A model generated the notes under the pieces. The model was not told where the DNA came from and searched no databases. It worked only from the letters and a program-made list of their open reading frames with translations. Shown piece after piece: positions 9,122-18,632 of a DNA stretch of 64,000 nt. Position numbers and translations under genes: made by a program. The DNA is from Stagnihabitans tardus (GTDB taxonomy: Bacteria > Pseudomonadota > Alphaproteobacteria > Rhodobacterales > Rhodobacteraceae): positions 1 through 64,000 of the forward strand of contig NZ_JAABNR010000001.1 of assembly GCF_009925085.1 (NCBI RefSeq). The letters run 5' to 3'. How positions within the stretch are numbered: the first letter of the stretch is position 1; each line of letters opens with the position of its first letter.

Positions 9122-12100
9122 GATGAAGCTCCATTGCGATCGAGTTGCGGCGCGTCACATAGAGCCCCGCTTCGGCCAGGCGGCGGAAGCAGTCCTCCAT
9201 TGCGGCAAGCGCTGCCGGATTTTCGCGCGAAAGGAAATCGCGCAGATCGTCGCGGCCGAGCGTCGCCTCGTGGTAGAGGTCGAAGAGATGCGCCGGCACG
9301 ACCTGGGCCAGGTGGGCAAAGGCTGCCATGTGATCCAGCGTCGCCGCGATCTCGGCCGCACCGCGAAAGCCGTGGCGCATCATGGCATTGGCCCAGGCGG
9401 GGTTCTGGGCCCGGGCGCGCACGACACGGGCGATCTCTTCGCCCAGTGTCCGGGCCCGCGCGGTTTCCCCTGTTGCGTCAAGATGATAGAGCGCGGGCTT
9501 CACTTGCCCGATGCTCTCCATCGCCGCGGCGAACCCGGCTTCGTGGCTGGCATAATCCTGCGCCAGAAGCACGTCGCTCTCCGCGAGGTCCTGCGAATGG
9601 ACGAAACTGTCCGCGCCCTTCAGCCGACCGATCAGCGCCGCCCGGGCCTCATGCGCCTCGCCATCCGCGCCGATGGCCCAGGAGGAGGCCGCGATCCAGG
9701 CCTCTCCGGCGGCCTTGCGGGCCTCGGGAGAGAAGTCATCCGCCCCCATGCCAAGCCCGTAACGTCCGGGCTCGGGCGCATAGACCCGGGGGGCGCGGGC
9801 GAGATAGGGATTGTCTTCGGGCGCTTCCTCCCGCAGGGCAAGCGCCGCGCAGCCGGTTTCAAAAAGCCCGGCAAGTCCCGGGAAAATATCGCGAAACAGG
9901 CCGGAGACCCGCAGCGTCACATCGATCCGGGGCCGTCCCAAAAGCGCCAGGGGCAGGATTTCGACCCCCGAGACGCGGCCCGCGCCCTCGTCCCAAATGG
10001 GCTTCAACCCCGCCAGGTGCAGCGCCATGGCGAAGTCCTCGCCAGCGGTGCGCATCGTGGCCGAGCCCCAGAGATCGACCACCAGCCCGTGCGGATAGTC
10101 GCCCTGGTCCTGCAAATGCCGCCGGATCAGCTCTTCGGCAAGCTTCACCCCCTGGGCATGGGCGGCGCGTGAGGGCACGGCGCGGGGATCGACCGAGAAC
10201 AGGTTCCGCCCCGTGGGCAGCACGTCCGACCGCCGCGCGGGCGAACCGGCCGGCCCCGGTGGCACGAAACGGCCGTCGAGGGCCGTCAGCAGCCCTTCCA
10301 TTTCCCCCGTCGCGCCAAAGACATGCAGCCCCTCGCCAAAGCGGCTTTCCTTGATGTCGCAGACGAAACGGTCGATGCGGGTGATGGCTTCGGCCGGAGA
10401 GGCCTCCTCGGGCAGGCCAAGGTCCTCCTCCAGCCCCTGGCCCCGCGCCTCTTCGCGGATCGAGCGGATCAGACGGTCGCGCCGGGCGGGGTCGATGCCA
10501 TCGGCGGTGGAGTATTCGTCCAGAAGCCGTTCCAGACGCAGGAGAGTCTCAGGCGTCCCGGCATCGGCGAGGGGCGGCGGCAGGTGGCCCAGGGTCACGG
10601 CCCCCAGGCGGCGTTTCGCCTGGGCCGCCTCGCCGGGGTCATTGACGATGAAGGGATAGATCACCGGGCAAGGGGTCAGGGCCTCGGGCCAGCAGCTATC
10701 CGAAAGCGCCACCGATTTCCCCGGCAGCCATTCCAGCGTGCCATGGGCGCCCATGTGGATCAGCGCGTGGATGCCCTGCGACTTCAGCCACAGGTAAAAG
10801 GCGACATAGGCATGGCGCGGCACGCGGCTCAGATCGTGATAGCTGCCCTCACGGTCGGCCAAGGCCCTTTCGGGTTGCAGGCAAACCAGCAATCGGCCCA
10901 TGCGCTGCGCCGGGAAGTGAAAGGCGCCGTCCTTGACCGAGGGGTCATCCTCCGCCCTGCCCCAGACCGCCAAATCCGCGCGAAGTTCGGCGGGCAAGAT
11001 CTTCAAGGCATGCAGATAATCGGAGACCGGCCATGTCAGGTCTTCCAGCCGAAGCGCCGCTGGCGCGACGTCATAGCCCTCGTGACCCAGGCGCGCGGCG
11101 ACCGCTTGGCAAGAGGCCAGCGCGTCCAGCCCCACGGCATGCGCCATCTGATGCGCCCGTCCGGGATAGGTCGACAGCACCAGCGCCAGGTCGCGCTGAC
11201 CCTTGGGCGTCGCCCCCAGGTGCAGCCAGGCGCAGACCCGGTCGATGGCCGCCCGCACCCGGTCAGGATCGGCGCGATGGGCGAACCGGGAAAACTGCAG
11301 GTCGGGATCGCGCTTGCCCGGCGATTTGAAGGACACCACGCCGAGCCCGATGCGGCCATCGACCTCGGGCATCACGACATGCATGGCCAGATCGGCGGGA
11401 GAAAGTCCGCGCGCCGAGCCCGCCCAATCCCGCCGCCGCGCCGTGGACAGGGCCACCTGGAAGACCGGCGCCCCGGTGTCCAGCGGAGACCCGTGCTCTC
11501 CCCGCGCCGAGAAGGCCGTCGCATTCACCACGGCGAGGGGGCGAAGCCTTCCCAAGGCGCTGGCCACCCAGTCGGCAGAGCCGCCCTTCAACGAGGGGGC
11601 GAATATCCCATAAGTCGGCAGGGCCCGCGACTGGCATTCGCGGATCAAGGCATCGACCGCATCGGTATCAGCGGCGGTCAGATAGCTGCGGTAGAAGACC
11701 ACCGCCACGCCCTTCGGCTCTCCATCGGCCACGACCCCGACCCCGGGTTGGTAAAACCCGCAATCGGGGACCTTTTTCTCGCCCAGAACCGGAGGCGCAT
11801 AAAGCCCCGCCGCCAGCGCCAGTTGCGCGAGTGCCGCCTGGGCCGCCACCGCGCCCCCCGCATCGCAAAGCGCCGACAGCCGCCGCAGGGTCGAAACCGG
11901 CAGGGTCGAAAGCTCATCCAGCCGCGCATCGGGCCGCCCATCTGCGGGCAGCACCGCGAGCGCTATCCCTCGCCGCCGTGCCAGGTCCTGCAACGACGCC
12001 AGCCCATAAGCCCAATAGGCCTCACCCCCAATGAGCCGCACCAGGATCGCCTTGGCCCCCTGCGCTGTCTTCTCGACATAGGTATCGACCGAGACGGGAT

Positions 12101-12290
12101 GTTTCAGCGCCACGAGATTGCAAAGCCGCAGGCTCGGCAAATCCCCCGCCGCCCGCTTCCACCCCGCCGCAAAGGCGCCGAGGTCGCTGTCGCTGAAAGA
12201 CAGAACCACCATATCCGCAGGCGCCTGGTCGGGATCGAACGGCGCCGCCGTTTCCTCCAACCCATGGCTCTCGCGGAAGGTGACGTGCAT
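9108..12290 (-). CDS. cobN: CobN, cobaltochelatase large subunit
   Basis: This 1060-residue protein is the substrate-binding subunit of the ATP-dependent cobaltochelatase that inserts cobalt into hydrogenobyrinic acid a,c-diamide. Conserved CobN/BchH-type stretches include [17 protein letters not shown] and [16 protein letters not shown]. It is shorter than the roughly 1250-residue CobN of classical aerobic producers, but no frame break is visible. The start follows the cobW TGA directly. The partner subunits CobS and CobT are not in the window and must be elsewhere for activity. Confidence 0.94.
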   Translation of the reverse strand: MHVTFRESHGLEETAAPFDPDQAPADMVVLSFSDSDLGAFAAGWKRAAGDLPSLRLCNLVALKHPVSVDTYVEKTAQGAKAILVRLIGGEAYWAYGLASLQDLARRRGIALAVLPADGRPDARLDELSTLPVSTLRRLSALCDAGGAVAAQAALAQLALAAGLYAPPVLGEKKVPDCGFYQPGVGVVADGEPKGVAVVFYRSYLTAADTDAVDALIRECQSRALPTYGIFAPSLKGGSADWVASALGRLRPLAVVNATAFSARGEHGSPLDTGAPVFQVALSTARRRDWAGSARGLSPADLAMHVVMPEVDGRIGLGVVSFKSPGKRDPDLQFSRFAHRADPDRVRAAIDRVCAWLHLGATPKGQRDLALVLSTYPGRAHQMAHAVGLDALASCQAVAARLGHEGYDVAPAALRLEDLTWPVSDYLHALKILPAELRADLAVWGRAEDDPSVKDGAFHFPAQRMGRLLVCLQPERALADREGSYHDLSRVPRHAYVAFYLWLKSQGIHALIHMGAHGTLEWLPGKSVALSDSCWPEALTPCPVIYPFIVNDPGEAAQAKRRLGAVTLGHLPPPLADAGTPETLLRLERLLDEYSTADGIDPARRDRLIRSIREEARGQGLEEDLGLPEEASPAEAITRIDRFVCDIKESRFGEGLHVFGATGEMEGLLTALDGRFVPPGPAGSPARRSDVLPTGRNLFSVDPRAVPSRAAHAQGVKLAEELIRRHLQDQGDYPHGLVVDLWGSATMRTAGEDFAMALHLAGLKPIWDEGAGRVSGVEILPLALLGRPRIDVTLRVSGLFRDIFPGLAGLFETGCAALALREEAPEDNPYLARAPRVYAPEPGRYGLGMGADDFSPEARKAAGEAWIAASSWAIGADGEAHEARAALIGRLKGADSFVHSQDLAESDVLLAQDYASHEAGFAAAMESIGQVKPALYHLDATGETARARTLGEEIARVVRARAQNPAWANAMMRHGFRGAAEIAATLDHMAAFAHLAQVVPAHLFDLYHEATLGRDDLRDFLSRENPAALAAMEDCFRRLAEAGLYVTRRNSIAMELHRAST

Positions 12291-13310
12291 TCAGGCCCCC
12301 AGGACCGCGTGGATGGCCGAGGCGTCGATATTGCCCTTCTCGCCGATCACCACGAGATGCCCCGCGCGATGCGCGCCCCAGGGCCGGTCGTATTGGTGAC
12401 GCACCCGCGCCCCCACGGCCTGGACCAAAAGCCGCATCGGCTTGCCCTTGATCGCGACATAGCCCTTGACCCGCAAAGCCCCGCCCTCGGTCAGATGGCC
12501 GATGGCGGTCAAAAGCTGGTCGACCGAGTCCATCTCCGGCAGGTCAACCGAGACAGAATCAAAATCGTCATGCTCATGGCCATCCTCTCCGTCGTGATGA
12601 GACGGCCGCGCGGCCAGGTCATCCTCGGCCGCCTTGCCCAGCCCCAGGATCACGCGGGGATCGACCACCCCATCGGTCACCGGCAGAACCGGGAGCACCC
12701 GGCCCTTCTCCTCGGCCTCAAAGGCGATGACCTTGCGCGCGGCCTCAAGCCCGGCCTCGCCAGCCAGGTCGGCCTTGGTCAGCAGAACGATATCGGCGCA
12801 GGCCAGCTGATCCTCGAAAACCTCGCCGAGCGGCGTGTCATGTTCCCCGGCGGCAATCTGCGCCTCGGTCAGTTCTCCGGCGAAAACCCCATTGGCCACG
12901 GCTTCCGCATCGGCCAGCGTGATCACCCCATCCACCGTGATCAGCGACCGGATGCCCGGCCAGTCGAAGGCCTTCAACAAGGGCTTCGGCAGCGCGAGGC
13001 CCGAGGTCTCGATCAGGATGTGATCAGGCCGCTTCGGGAGCCGCAGCAGGGCCTCGATCGTCGGGATGAAATCTTCGGCCACGGTGCAGCAGATGCAGCC
13101 ATTGGCCAGCTCGACGATGTTCTCTTCCGGGCAGTTCTCATCAGCGCAGGACTTCAGGATCTCGCCATCGACCCCCACCGTGCCGAATTCATTGACCAGC
13201 ACGGCGAGGCGTTTCCCTTGAGGGTTGGCCATCAAATGCCGGATCAACGTGGTCTTGCCCGCGCCAAGGAAGCCGGTGATCACGGTTACGGGGATTTTGG
13301 ACAGGTCCAT
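12291..13310 (-). CDS. cobW: CobW, G3E-family GTPase / metallochaperone-like protein
   Basis: This 339-residue G3E GTPase has a P-loop GFLGAGKTTLI near residue 15, the CICCTV metal-binding motif of COG0523 proteins, and an acidic histidine-rich linker (HHDGEDGHEHDD). CobW is thought to deliver or sense cobalt for corrin synthesis. Start MDLSKIP lies one base after the stop of the DUF1636 gene, and its TGA abuts the cobN ATG. Confidence 0.92.
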   Translation of the reverse strand: MDLSKIPVTVITGFLGAGKTTLIRHLMANPQGKRLAVLVNEFGTVGVDGEILKSCADENCPEENIVELANGCICCTVAEDFIPTIEALLRLPKRPDHILIETSGLALPKPLLKAFDWPGIRSLITVDGVITLADAEAVANGVFAGELTEAQIAAGEHDTPLGEVFEDQLACADIVLLTKADLAGEAGLEAARKVIAFEAEEKGRVLPVLPVTDGVVDPRVILGLGKAAEDDLAARPSHHDGEDGHEHDDFDSVSVDLPEMDSVDQLLTAIGHLTEGGALRVKGYVAIKGKPMRLLVQAVGARVRHQYDRPWGAHRAGHLVVIGEKGNIDASAIHAVLGA

Positions 13311-13311
13311 G

Positions 13312-13668
13312 TCAGGCCTCCATCGGGGGAATACGGGCAAGCGACTGCTTGCGGAAGATCACGGGACGCTCGCGCCATGGCACGAGACCGTCAGGGGTGC
13401 GGGCATAGGCCGCCGCGCCCGCAAGGATATCGGCGGCATTCTCGGGCACCATCCGGCCATAGACATAGCCCCAGGCGCCCTTCATCGACAAGGCGACGGC
13501 CGCCCCGGTGTTGCAGGCGCTGAGGCAGTCCACGGGGATGACCTCGACGCCCTCGGGGGACTCCAGCGCGGCGACGGCCTCCCAGAGCTGCGCCCCCATA
13601 GGCTTCTCGCCCTCGGGAACCGCCAAGCCCGCCTTGCAGGTCATGCAGATATGCAGTCGCGCGCCCAT
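13312..13668 (-). CDS. DUF1636 family small cysteine-containing protein
   Basis: This 118-residue protein has two cysteine pairs, CMTC near residue 9 and CLSAC near residue 60, in a layout that recalls thioredoxin-like [2Fe-2S] ferredoxins. I recognise it as the DUF1636 type often found next to cobW. Start MGARLHICMTC is preceded by GAAAGG. It is the first gene behind the cobalamin riboswitch and is one base from cobW, so expression with the pathway is well supported. A metal-binding or redox role is inference only. Confidence 0.75.
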   Translation of the reverse strand: MGARLHICMTCKAGLAVPEGEKPMGAQLWEAVAALESPEGVEVIPVDCLSACNTGAAVALSMKGAWGYVYGRMVPENAADILAGAAAYARTPDGLVPWRERPVIFRKQSLARIPPMEA

Positions 13669-13751
13669 CTTACCTTTCAGGGGATATGCAGCGACAGAGG
13701 GGCCAAGAGCCCAACCGCCGCGGAACACCCCGTCCGCCCAAGTTCCCAAAG

Positions 13752-13906
13752 CTGGCAGGTCTCCCGGCTTGCGGAGGGTTCCCGGTCGCCCGCCTTCCCA
13801 AGGTAAACCTCAGTGGCCATGGGCGACCTCTCCGGTCACGGTCGCGGGGGCGGCTGCTTCCAGGCTTTCGACCTGTCGCATTCCCTTTTGGTCTGTCGTA
13901 TGCCAG
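13752..13906 (-). promoter_or_regulatory. Cobalamin riboswitch (B12 element)
   Basis: On the minus strand, conserved blocks occur in the expected order: AAAGGGAA (13888-13881), a GCCGCCCCCGCGACCGTGA-like core (about 13853-13835), the B12 box GCCACTG (13817-13811), GGGAAGGCG (13799-13791) and GCAAGCCGGGAGACCTGCC (13772-13754). The ends CTGGCA (13906-13901) and TGCCAG (13757-13752) pair as P1. It lies about 85 bases before the DUF1636 start. High cobalamin is expected to shut off the DUF1636-cobW-cobN operon. Confidence 0.93.
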
Positions 13907-13966
13907 ACACCAGCTTCGCCCCTGCTGTGGCAGGATGTCATGGATACGTCAAGGATAAGAGCCGCC

Positions 13967-14596
13967 ATGTCAGACCCCGAAACCGACACGCCCCTTTCGG
14001 AAGAGGCCCGCCACGCCGCCAAGATGGCCAAGAAGAAGGCCGCCCGCGACAAGATCATGGCGGGCAAGTCGGGCGAAAAGGGCCTGGTCATCGTCCATAG
14101 CGGAAGCGGAAAGGGCAAAAGCTCTTCGGGCTTCGGCATGATCCTGCGCTGCATCGCGCATCAGATGCCCTGTGCGGTCGTCCAGTTCATCAAGGGCGCC
14201 TGGGACACCGGTGAGCGGCGCCTTCTGACGCAGAACTTCGGCGACCTCTGCCAGTTCCACGCCATGGGCGAGGGCTTCACCTGGGAGACCCAGGACAAGG
14301 CCCGCGACATTACCGCGGCCCAGGCCGGATGGGCCAAGGCGAAGGAACTGATCGAGGACCCCGAGATTCGTTTCGTCCTCCTGGACGAAATCATCATTGC
14401 GCTGCGCTATGGCTATCTGGACGAGGCCGAGGTGTTGGCGACGCTGGCCGAGAAGCCGCCCCTGACCCATGTCTGCCTGACCGGCCGTGGCGCCTCCGAG
14501 GCGCTGATTGCGGCGGCCGACCTCGCCACCGAGATGACGCTGGTCAAGCACCCTTTCCGCTCCGGCATCAAGGCCCAAGCCGGGGTCGAGTTTTGA
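13967..14596 (+). CDS. cobO: CobO, cob(I)yrinic acid a,c-diamide adenosyltransferase
   Basis: This 209-residue enzyme adds the 5'-deoxyadenosyl group to cobalt. The modified P-loop GSGKGKSSSGFGM lies near residue 45, and LLDEIIIALRYGYL is typical of CobA/CobO-type transferases. The ATG at 13967 is chosen to give MSDPETD, the usual beginning; AAGGA lies eleven bases upstream, which is loose. An ATG at 13939 is an alternative. It diverges from the riboswitch-led operon across about 60 bases. The stop overlaps the next start. Confidence 0.92.
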   Translation: MSDPETDTPLSEEARHAAKMAKKKAARDKIMAGKSGEKGLVIVHSGSGKGKSSSGFGMILRCIAHQMPCAVVQFIKGAWDTGERRLLTQNFGDLCQFHAMGEGFTWETQDKARDITAAQAGWAKAKELIEDPEIRFVLLDEIIIALRYGYLDEAEVLATLAEKPPLTHVCLTGRGASEALIAAADLATEMTLVKHPFRSGIKAQAGVEF

Positions 14597-15192
14597 AGCT
14601 GGTCGCCTGGGATTTCGACGGGGTCCTGAACCGGGGTTACCGGGGCGATTTCTTCGCCTGGCAAGAGAGCTTCCGCGCCGATACCGGGGCCGACCCCGAG
14701 CGTTTCGCCGATTATGTCTGGGGCACGGGGCGCTTCGAGGCGGTCCTGGCCGGAGAGCGCGACCTTCTGGACCTGCTCGAAGCCTGGCGGGAGGCGCATT
14801 CCGTGGCCATGCCCGCGCGGGAGGTGCTGGACTATTGGCTGGCCAAGGACATCGTGCTGGATGACCAGGTGACCGCCTGGGCCTCGGTCTGTCCCCTGCC
14901 CGGCGTGATCGCCACCAACAACGAAAAACACCGGGCGGGCTATATCTGGGACTGCCTCGGCGCCCATCGCTTCCAGCGCATCTTTGCCTCGGGGGCGATG
15001 GGGGTGCGCAAGCCCTTTGCGGGGTTCTATGCGCAGATCGAGGCCTGGGCGGGGCTGGAGCCTGCCGATATCCTGCTGATCGACGACGCGGAAAAGAACA
15101 TCAAGGCAGCGGAGGAGCGCGGCTGGCGGGTCTTCCATTTCACCGAAGACACGCGGGACCGGCTTCCCGAAGTTCTGGGGATTAGCGCATGA
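14593..15192 (+). CDS. HAD-superfamily phosphatase encoded between cobO and cobQ
   Basis: This 199-residue haloacid-dehalogenase-type hydrolase shows motif I DFDGVLN, motif II ATNNE, the motif III lysine in RKPFAGFY and motif [14 protein letters not shown]. The likely start is TTG at 14593 (TTGA overlap with cobO), giving [13 protein letters not shown]; no ATG is available before the catalytic aspartate. Its end overlaps cobQ by ATGA. Coupling on both sides suggests a role tied to cobalamin. The substrate cannot be read from the sequence. Confidence 0.8.
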   Translation: MKLVAWDFDGVLNRGYRGDFFAWQESFRADTGADPERFADYVWGTGRFEAVLAGERDLLDLLEAWREAHSVAMPAREVLDYWLAKDIVLDDQVTAWASVCPLPGVIATNNEKHRAGYIWDCLGAHRFQRIFASGAMGVRKPFAGFYAQIEAWAGLEPADILLIDDAEKNIKAAEERGWRVFHFTEDTRDRLPEVLGISA

Positions 15193-16631
15193 AAAGCCTG
15201 ATGATCCAGGGCGCGGGCAGCAATGTCGGCAAATCCATGCTGGTGGCGGGGCTTTGTCGCGCCATGGTGCGGCGGGGCCTCTCGGTCGCGCCCTTCAAGC
15301 CGCAGAACATGTCGAACAACGCCGCCGTGACGGTGGATGGCGGCGAGATCGGCCGGGCGCAGGCGCTTCAGGCCCTCGCCTGCGGGCTGGAGCCGCATAC
15401 CGACATGAACCCGGTGCTGTTGAAGCCCGAGTCGGAGGTGGGCTCCCAGGTCGTCGTCCAGGGGCGGCGGGTGGCGACGGTGAAAGCGCGGGAATACGCG
15501 GCGCTGAAACCCTCGCTGATGGAACCGGTGCTGGAGTCTTTCCATCGCCTGAAAGCCGCCCATGACCTGGTGATCGTCGAGGGCGCGGGCTCTCCGGCCG
15601 AGGTCAACCTGCGCGCCGGAGACATTGCCAACATGGGCTTTGCCGAGGCGGCGGGCGTGCCCGTGGTCCTGGTGGGCGATATCGACCGGGGCGGGGTGAT
15701 CGCGCAGCTGGTGGGGAGCCAGGTCGTGCTGGACCCCGAGGATGCCGCCCGGATCAAGGGCTTCATCATCAACAAGTTTCGCGGTGATCCCAGCCTCTTT
15801 GACGACGGCTACCGCATGATTGCCGAGCGCACGGGTTGGCAGGGCTTCGGCACGCTCCCCTGGTTCCGCGACGCCTGGCGGCTCCCGGCCGAGGATGCGC
15901 TGGATATCTCCGCCTCCCCCCACAAGGGCGCCAAGGTGGTCTGCCTGCAGTTCAGCCGCATCGCCAATTTCGACGACCTCGACCCGCTGAAATCCGAACC
16001 CGGCATCGAGGTCGTGATGCTGGGCGCGGGCCAGCCCATCCCGGGGGATGCGACGCTTGTGATCCTGCCGGGGTCGAAATCCACCCGCGCCGACCTGGCC
16101 TTTCTGCGCCAACAGGGCTGGGACACAGACCTCATCGCCCATTACCGGCGCGGAGGCCGCATCCTGGGCATCTGCGGCGGCTACCAGATGCTGGGGTTGG
16201 AGATCGACGATCCGCAAGGGATCGAAGGCGCCCCGGGCTCGACCCGGGGCCTCGGGTTCTTGCAGGTGACCACCGAGATGACACCGGACAAGCGGCTGAC
16301 CCGGACCAAGGCCCGGCATCTTGCCAGCGGCCTTACACTGGAAGGCTACGAAATCCACATCGGCCGCACCGAGGGCCCCGACCGCACCCGCCCCTTTGCC
16401 GAGGTGGAGGGCCAGTCTGAAGGCGCCATCTCGGAGGATGGGCGGGTGACGGGGTCTTACCTGCACGGGCTCTTCGCCTCGGATGCCTTCCGCGCCGCCT
16501 TTCTGCGGGCGCTGGGGCTCCCGGCCTCGGACCGCAACCATGGGGCGGAGGTCCAGGCCACGCTCGATGCCCTGGCCGACCATGTCGAGGCGCATCTGGA
16601 TGTCGCGGGGCTGATCGACTTGGCGCGGTGA
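15189..16631 (+). CDS. cobQ: CobQ, cobyric acid synthase
   Basis: This 480-residue glutamine-dependent amidotransferase amidates side chains b, d, e and g of adenosylcobyrinic acid a,c-diamide. An N-terminal [10 protein letters not shown]-loop (residues 8-16) is followed by a C-terminal amidotransferase domain in which [10 protein letters not shown] carries the nucleophile Cys329. The length is typical. It is the last gene of the cobO-HAD-cobQ run and converges on cobC. Confidence 0.95.
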   Translation: MKSLMIQGAGSNVGKSMLVAGLCRAMVRRGLSVAPFKPQNMSNNAAVTVDGGEIGRAQALQALACGLEPHTDMNPVLLKPESEVGSQVVVQGRRVATVKAREYAALKPSLMEPVLESFHRLKAAHDLVIVEGAGSPAEVNLRAGDIANMGFAEAAGVPVVLVGDIDRGGVIAQLVGSQVVLDPEDAARIKGFIINKFRGDPSLFDDGYRMIAERTGWQGFGTLPWFRDAWRLPAEDALDISASPHKGAKVVCLQFSRIANFDDLDPLKSEPGIEVVMLGAGQPIPGDATLVILPGSKSTRADLAFLRQQGWDTDLIAHYRRGGRILGICGGYQMLGLEIDDPQGIEGAPGSTRGLGFLQVTTEMTPDKRLTRTKARHLASGLTLEGYEIHIGRTEGPDRTRPFAEVEGQSEGAISEDGRVTGSYLHGLFASDAFRAAFLRALGLPASDRNHGAEVQATLDALADHVEAHLDVAGLIDLAR

Positions 16632-16685
16632 GGGGCCGCGCGGCATGAATGGCCTTGGCAGGCCAATATGCCACTGCGGCGGAAG

Positions 16686-16740
16686 CCGGGGGGCTGCCGC
16701 CCCCCGGACCCCCTGCCCAAAGGGGAGCACGCTCCCCTTT
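16686..16740. terminator. Bidirectional hairpins between convergent cobQ and cobC
   Basis: Two stems lie between the convergent stops. CCGGGGGG...CCCCCCGG spans 16686-16707. AAAGGGGAGC-AC-GCTCCCCTTT spans 16719-16740; its arms end in A/T runs on both strands and so could stop transcription from either side. The second stem resembles the hairpins at 43855-43879 and 44217-44242 and probably belongs to the same repeat family. Confidence 0.6.
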
Positions 16741-16751
16741 GGAAACCCCGC

Positions 16752-17693
16752 TTACAGGGTTTCCAGGTGGCTCCATTCCGTGAGGCCGGGAAGGCCGAGA
16801 CGGAGCCAGCCCTTGGACCAAGGGAAGATGCGGCTCCAGATGCCGTGGCGGGCGAGGAACTCTTGCGCGGCCCTTGCGTCGCCGGTCTCATAGGTGCGGA
16901 AAAGATGCGTGCCGCCGACGAGGCTCCAACCCCAGGCGGCCGCCAATGCATCCAGCCGCAGGGCCTCCGCGCCAAGGCGTGCCGTCGTGGCCTCTGCCCA
17001 GGCACGGTCCAGGAGAGCCCGGGCGCCGACCTCCAAGGCTGGGCCGGAGACCGGCCAGGGGCCGGCAAGCTCCGCCATCCGCGCCACCAGGGTCTCCTCC
17101 CCCAGCGCAAAGCCCAGCCGCATGCCTGCCAGGCCATAGAACTTGCCGAAGCTCCGCAGCACCATCAGCCCGGGGCCGGCCTGATCGGCCACCGAGACCT
17201 GCGGAACCGGATCGGCAAAGCTCTCGTCCACCACCAAAAGCCCGACCTTGCCGCGCAGGGCCAGGACCTGATCCCGCGACCACATCCGCCCATCGGGGTT
17301 GTTCGGATTGACCACCACGCCGATATCGGCCCCCGCCAGCGCCTCCAGCGTCGCAACCGGCTCCACCCGCCACCCTTGCGCCCCAAGGCAGGCCGCATGT
17401 TCGTTGTAGGTGGGCGAGACCACCCGGGCGAGACCCGGAGCCATGACCCCCGGCACCATCTGGATCGCCCCCTGGGCGCCGGCCAGAACCACCAGCGGCG
17501 CCTGGGTCCCATAGGCCTGGCGCGCTGCCTGGATCAGGGCTTCATGCGCAGACTTACGCGGTAAGGCTGCGAAACTCTCTGCCGAGACCGCGACCGGATA
17601 GGCCTCGCGGTTGATGCCCGTCGACAGGTCGATCCAGGTCGCACCGCCGAAACGCGCCTTCGCCGCCTCGATATTGCCGCCATGATCCCTCAC
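16752..17693 (-). CDS. cobC: CobC, L-threonine-O-3-phosphate decarboxylase
   Basis: This 313-residue PLP enzyme of the class I/II aminotransferase fold has its cofactor lysine in RSFGKFYGLAGMRLG. In this nomenclature CobC makes (R)-1-amino-2-propanol phosphate from threonine phosphate. IDLSTGINREAYPV near the N terminus is typical. The start overlaps the cobD (cbiB) stop by ATGA. With the adjacent kinase and CbiB-type synthase it forms a complete aminopropanol-arm operon. Confidence 0.88.
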   Translation of the reverse strand: MRDHGGNIEAAKARFGGATWIDLSTGINREAYPVAVSAESFAALPRKSAHEALIQAARQAYGTQAPLVVLAGAQGAIQMVPGVMAPGLARVVSPTYNEHAACLGAQGWRVEPVATLEALAGADIGVVVNPNNPDGRMWSRDQVLALRGKVGLLVVDESFADPVPQVSVADQAGPGLMVLRSFGKFYGLAGMRLGFALGEETLVARMAELAGPWPVSGPALEVGARALLDRAWAEATTARLGAEALRLDALAAAWGWSLVGGTHLFRTYETGDARAAQEFLARHGIWSRIFPWSKGWLRLGLPGLTEWSHLETL

Positions 17694-18631
17694 AAGAGCG
17701 CCCCCAGGACCATGACGAGCGCCATGACGCCCATGGCCCGCAGATAGGCCACCAACCCGCGCCCGAGGTCATAGGGCGTGGGGTCCGGGGCGCCCGCGTT
17801 GACGAAAGGCTCCGACGACAAAGCCCCGTCATAGACGCGCGGCCCCGAGAGCCTGACGCCAAGCCCCCCCGCCAGCGCCGCCTCGGGCCAGCCGGCATTG
17901 GGGCTGCGGTGGTGGCCCGCATCGACCAGCATGACCTTGAGCGCCGTCCGCCACCCCGACCCCGAGGCCGCGACGAAGAACAGGGCCGTCAGCCGCGCGG
18001 GCACCAGGTTCACCAGGTCATCGAGCCGCGCCGCCGCCCAGCCAAAGGCCCGGTAACGCGGGCTCATATGGCCGATCATCGAATCCATCGTGTTGATCGC
18101 CTTGTAAGCCGCAATCCCCGGAAGCCCCAGCAGAACGCCCCAGAACAAGGGCGCCACGACCCCGTCCGAGGTGTTCTCGGCCAGGGACTCCAGGGCCGCC
18201 CGCGCCACCCCCGCCTCGTCCAAAAGGTTCGGATCGCGCCCCACGATCATCGCCACGGCATCGCGCGCGCCTTGCAGATCGCCCCGCGCCAGGGGCCGCG
18301 CCACCCGTGCCACATGGTCATAAAGCGACCGCGCCGCCACCAGGGGCCAGGCGAGGATCCCGGTCAGCACCGCGCCCCAAAGCCCGCCCGGCAAGGCCCA
18401 GACCAGGAGCTGAGCCGCGAAGGCCGCGACGCCGGTGACGAGGAGGCAGACCCCCAGCCCCTTCAGCCGCCGCAGCGCGAAACCGTCGGTCCCAAGGTTG
18501 AACCGCCGCTCGAGCCGGTCGATCAGCCCGCCGAGCCAGGTCACCGGATGGCCGATCCGGTCATAGATCCGGTCAGGCCAGCCCAGGACCGCATCCACCG
18601 CCAAAGCCAGAACCATGGTTCCTGCGAACAT
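17690..18631 (-). CDS. cobD: CobD (CbiB type), adenosylcobinamide-phosphate synthase
   Basis: This 313-residue membrane protein of the CbiB/CobD family attaches aminopropanol phosphate to adenosylcobyric acid. LALAVDAVLGWPDRIYDRIGHPV at the N terminus (parts quoted), ENTSDGVVAPLFW and SMIGHMSPRYRAFG are family blocks. Several hydrophobic segments are present. Start MFAGTMVL follows the kinase stop as TAA-G-ATG. The name CobD is used in the aerobic nomenclature; Salmonella CobD is the unrelated decarboxylase. Confidence 0.92.
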   Translation of the reverse strand: MFAGTMVLALAVDAVLGWPDRIYDRIGHPVTWLGGLIDRLERRFNLGTDGFALRRLKGLGVCLLVTGVAAFAAQLLVWALPGGLWGAVLTGILAWPLVAARSLYDHVARVARPLARGDLQGARDAVAMIVGRDPNLLDEAGVARAALESLAENTSDGVVAPLFWGVLLGLPGIAAYKAINTMDSMIGHMSPRYRAFGWAAARLDDLVNLVPARLTALFFVAASGSGWRTALKVMLVDAGHHRSPNAGWPEAALAGGLGVRLSGPRVYDGALSSEPFVNAGAPDPTPYDLGRGLVAYLRAMGVMALVMVLGALL

Positions 18632-18632
18632 C

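Noticed and set aside
10323-13523. Long plus-strand open frame (about 1066 codons) opposite cobN, cobW and the DUF1636 gene
   Set aside because: It is the antisense shadow of well-recognised genes in high-GC DNA. The translation is rich in Arg, Gly, Pro, His and Gln with no recognisable domain.
13907-13966. A second riboswitch for cobO
   Set aside because: The 60 bases before cobO contain none of the B12 blocks, and the element next to it is on the opposite strand.
15027-16730. Minus-strand open frame opposite cobQ and the HAD gene
   Set aside because: It is a shadow of two clear genes; its composition is typical of antisense frames.
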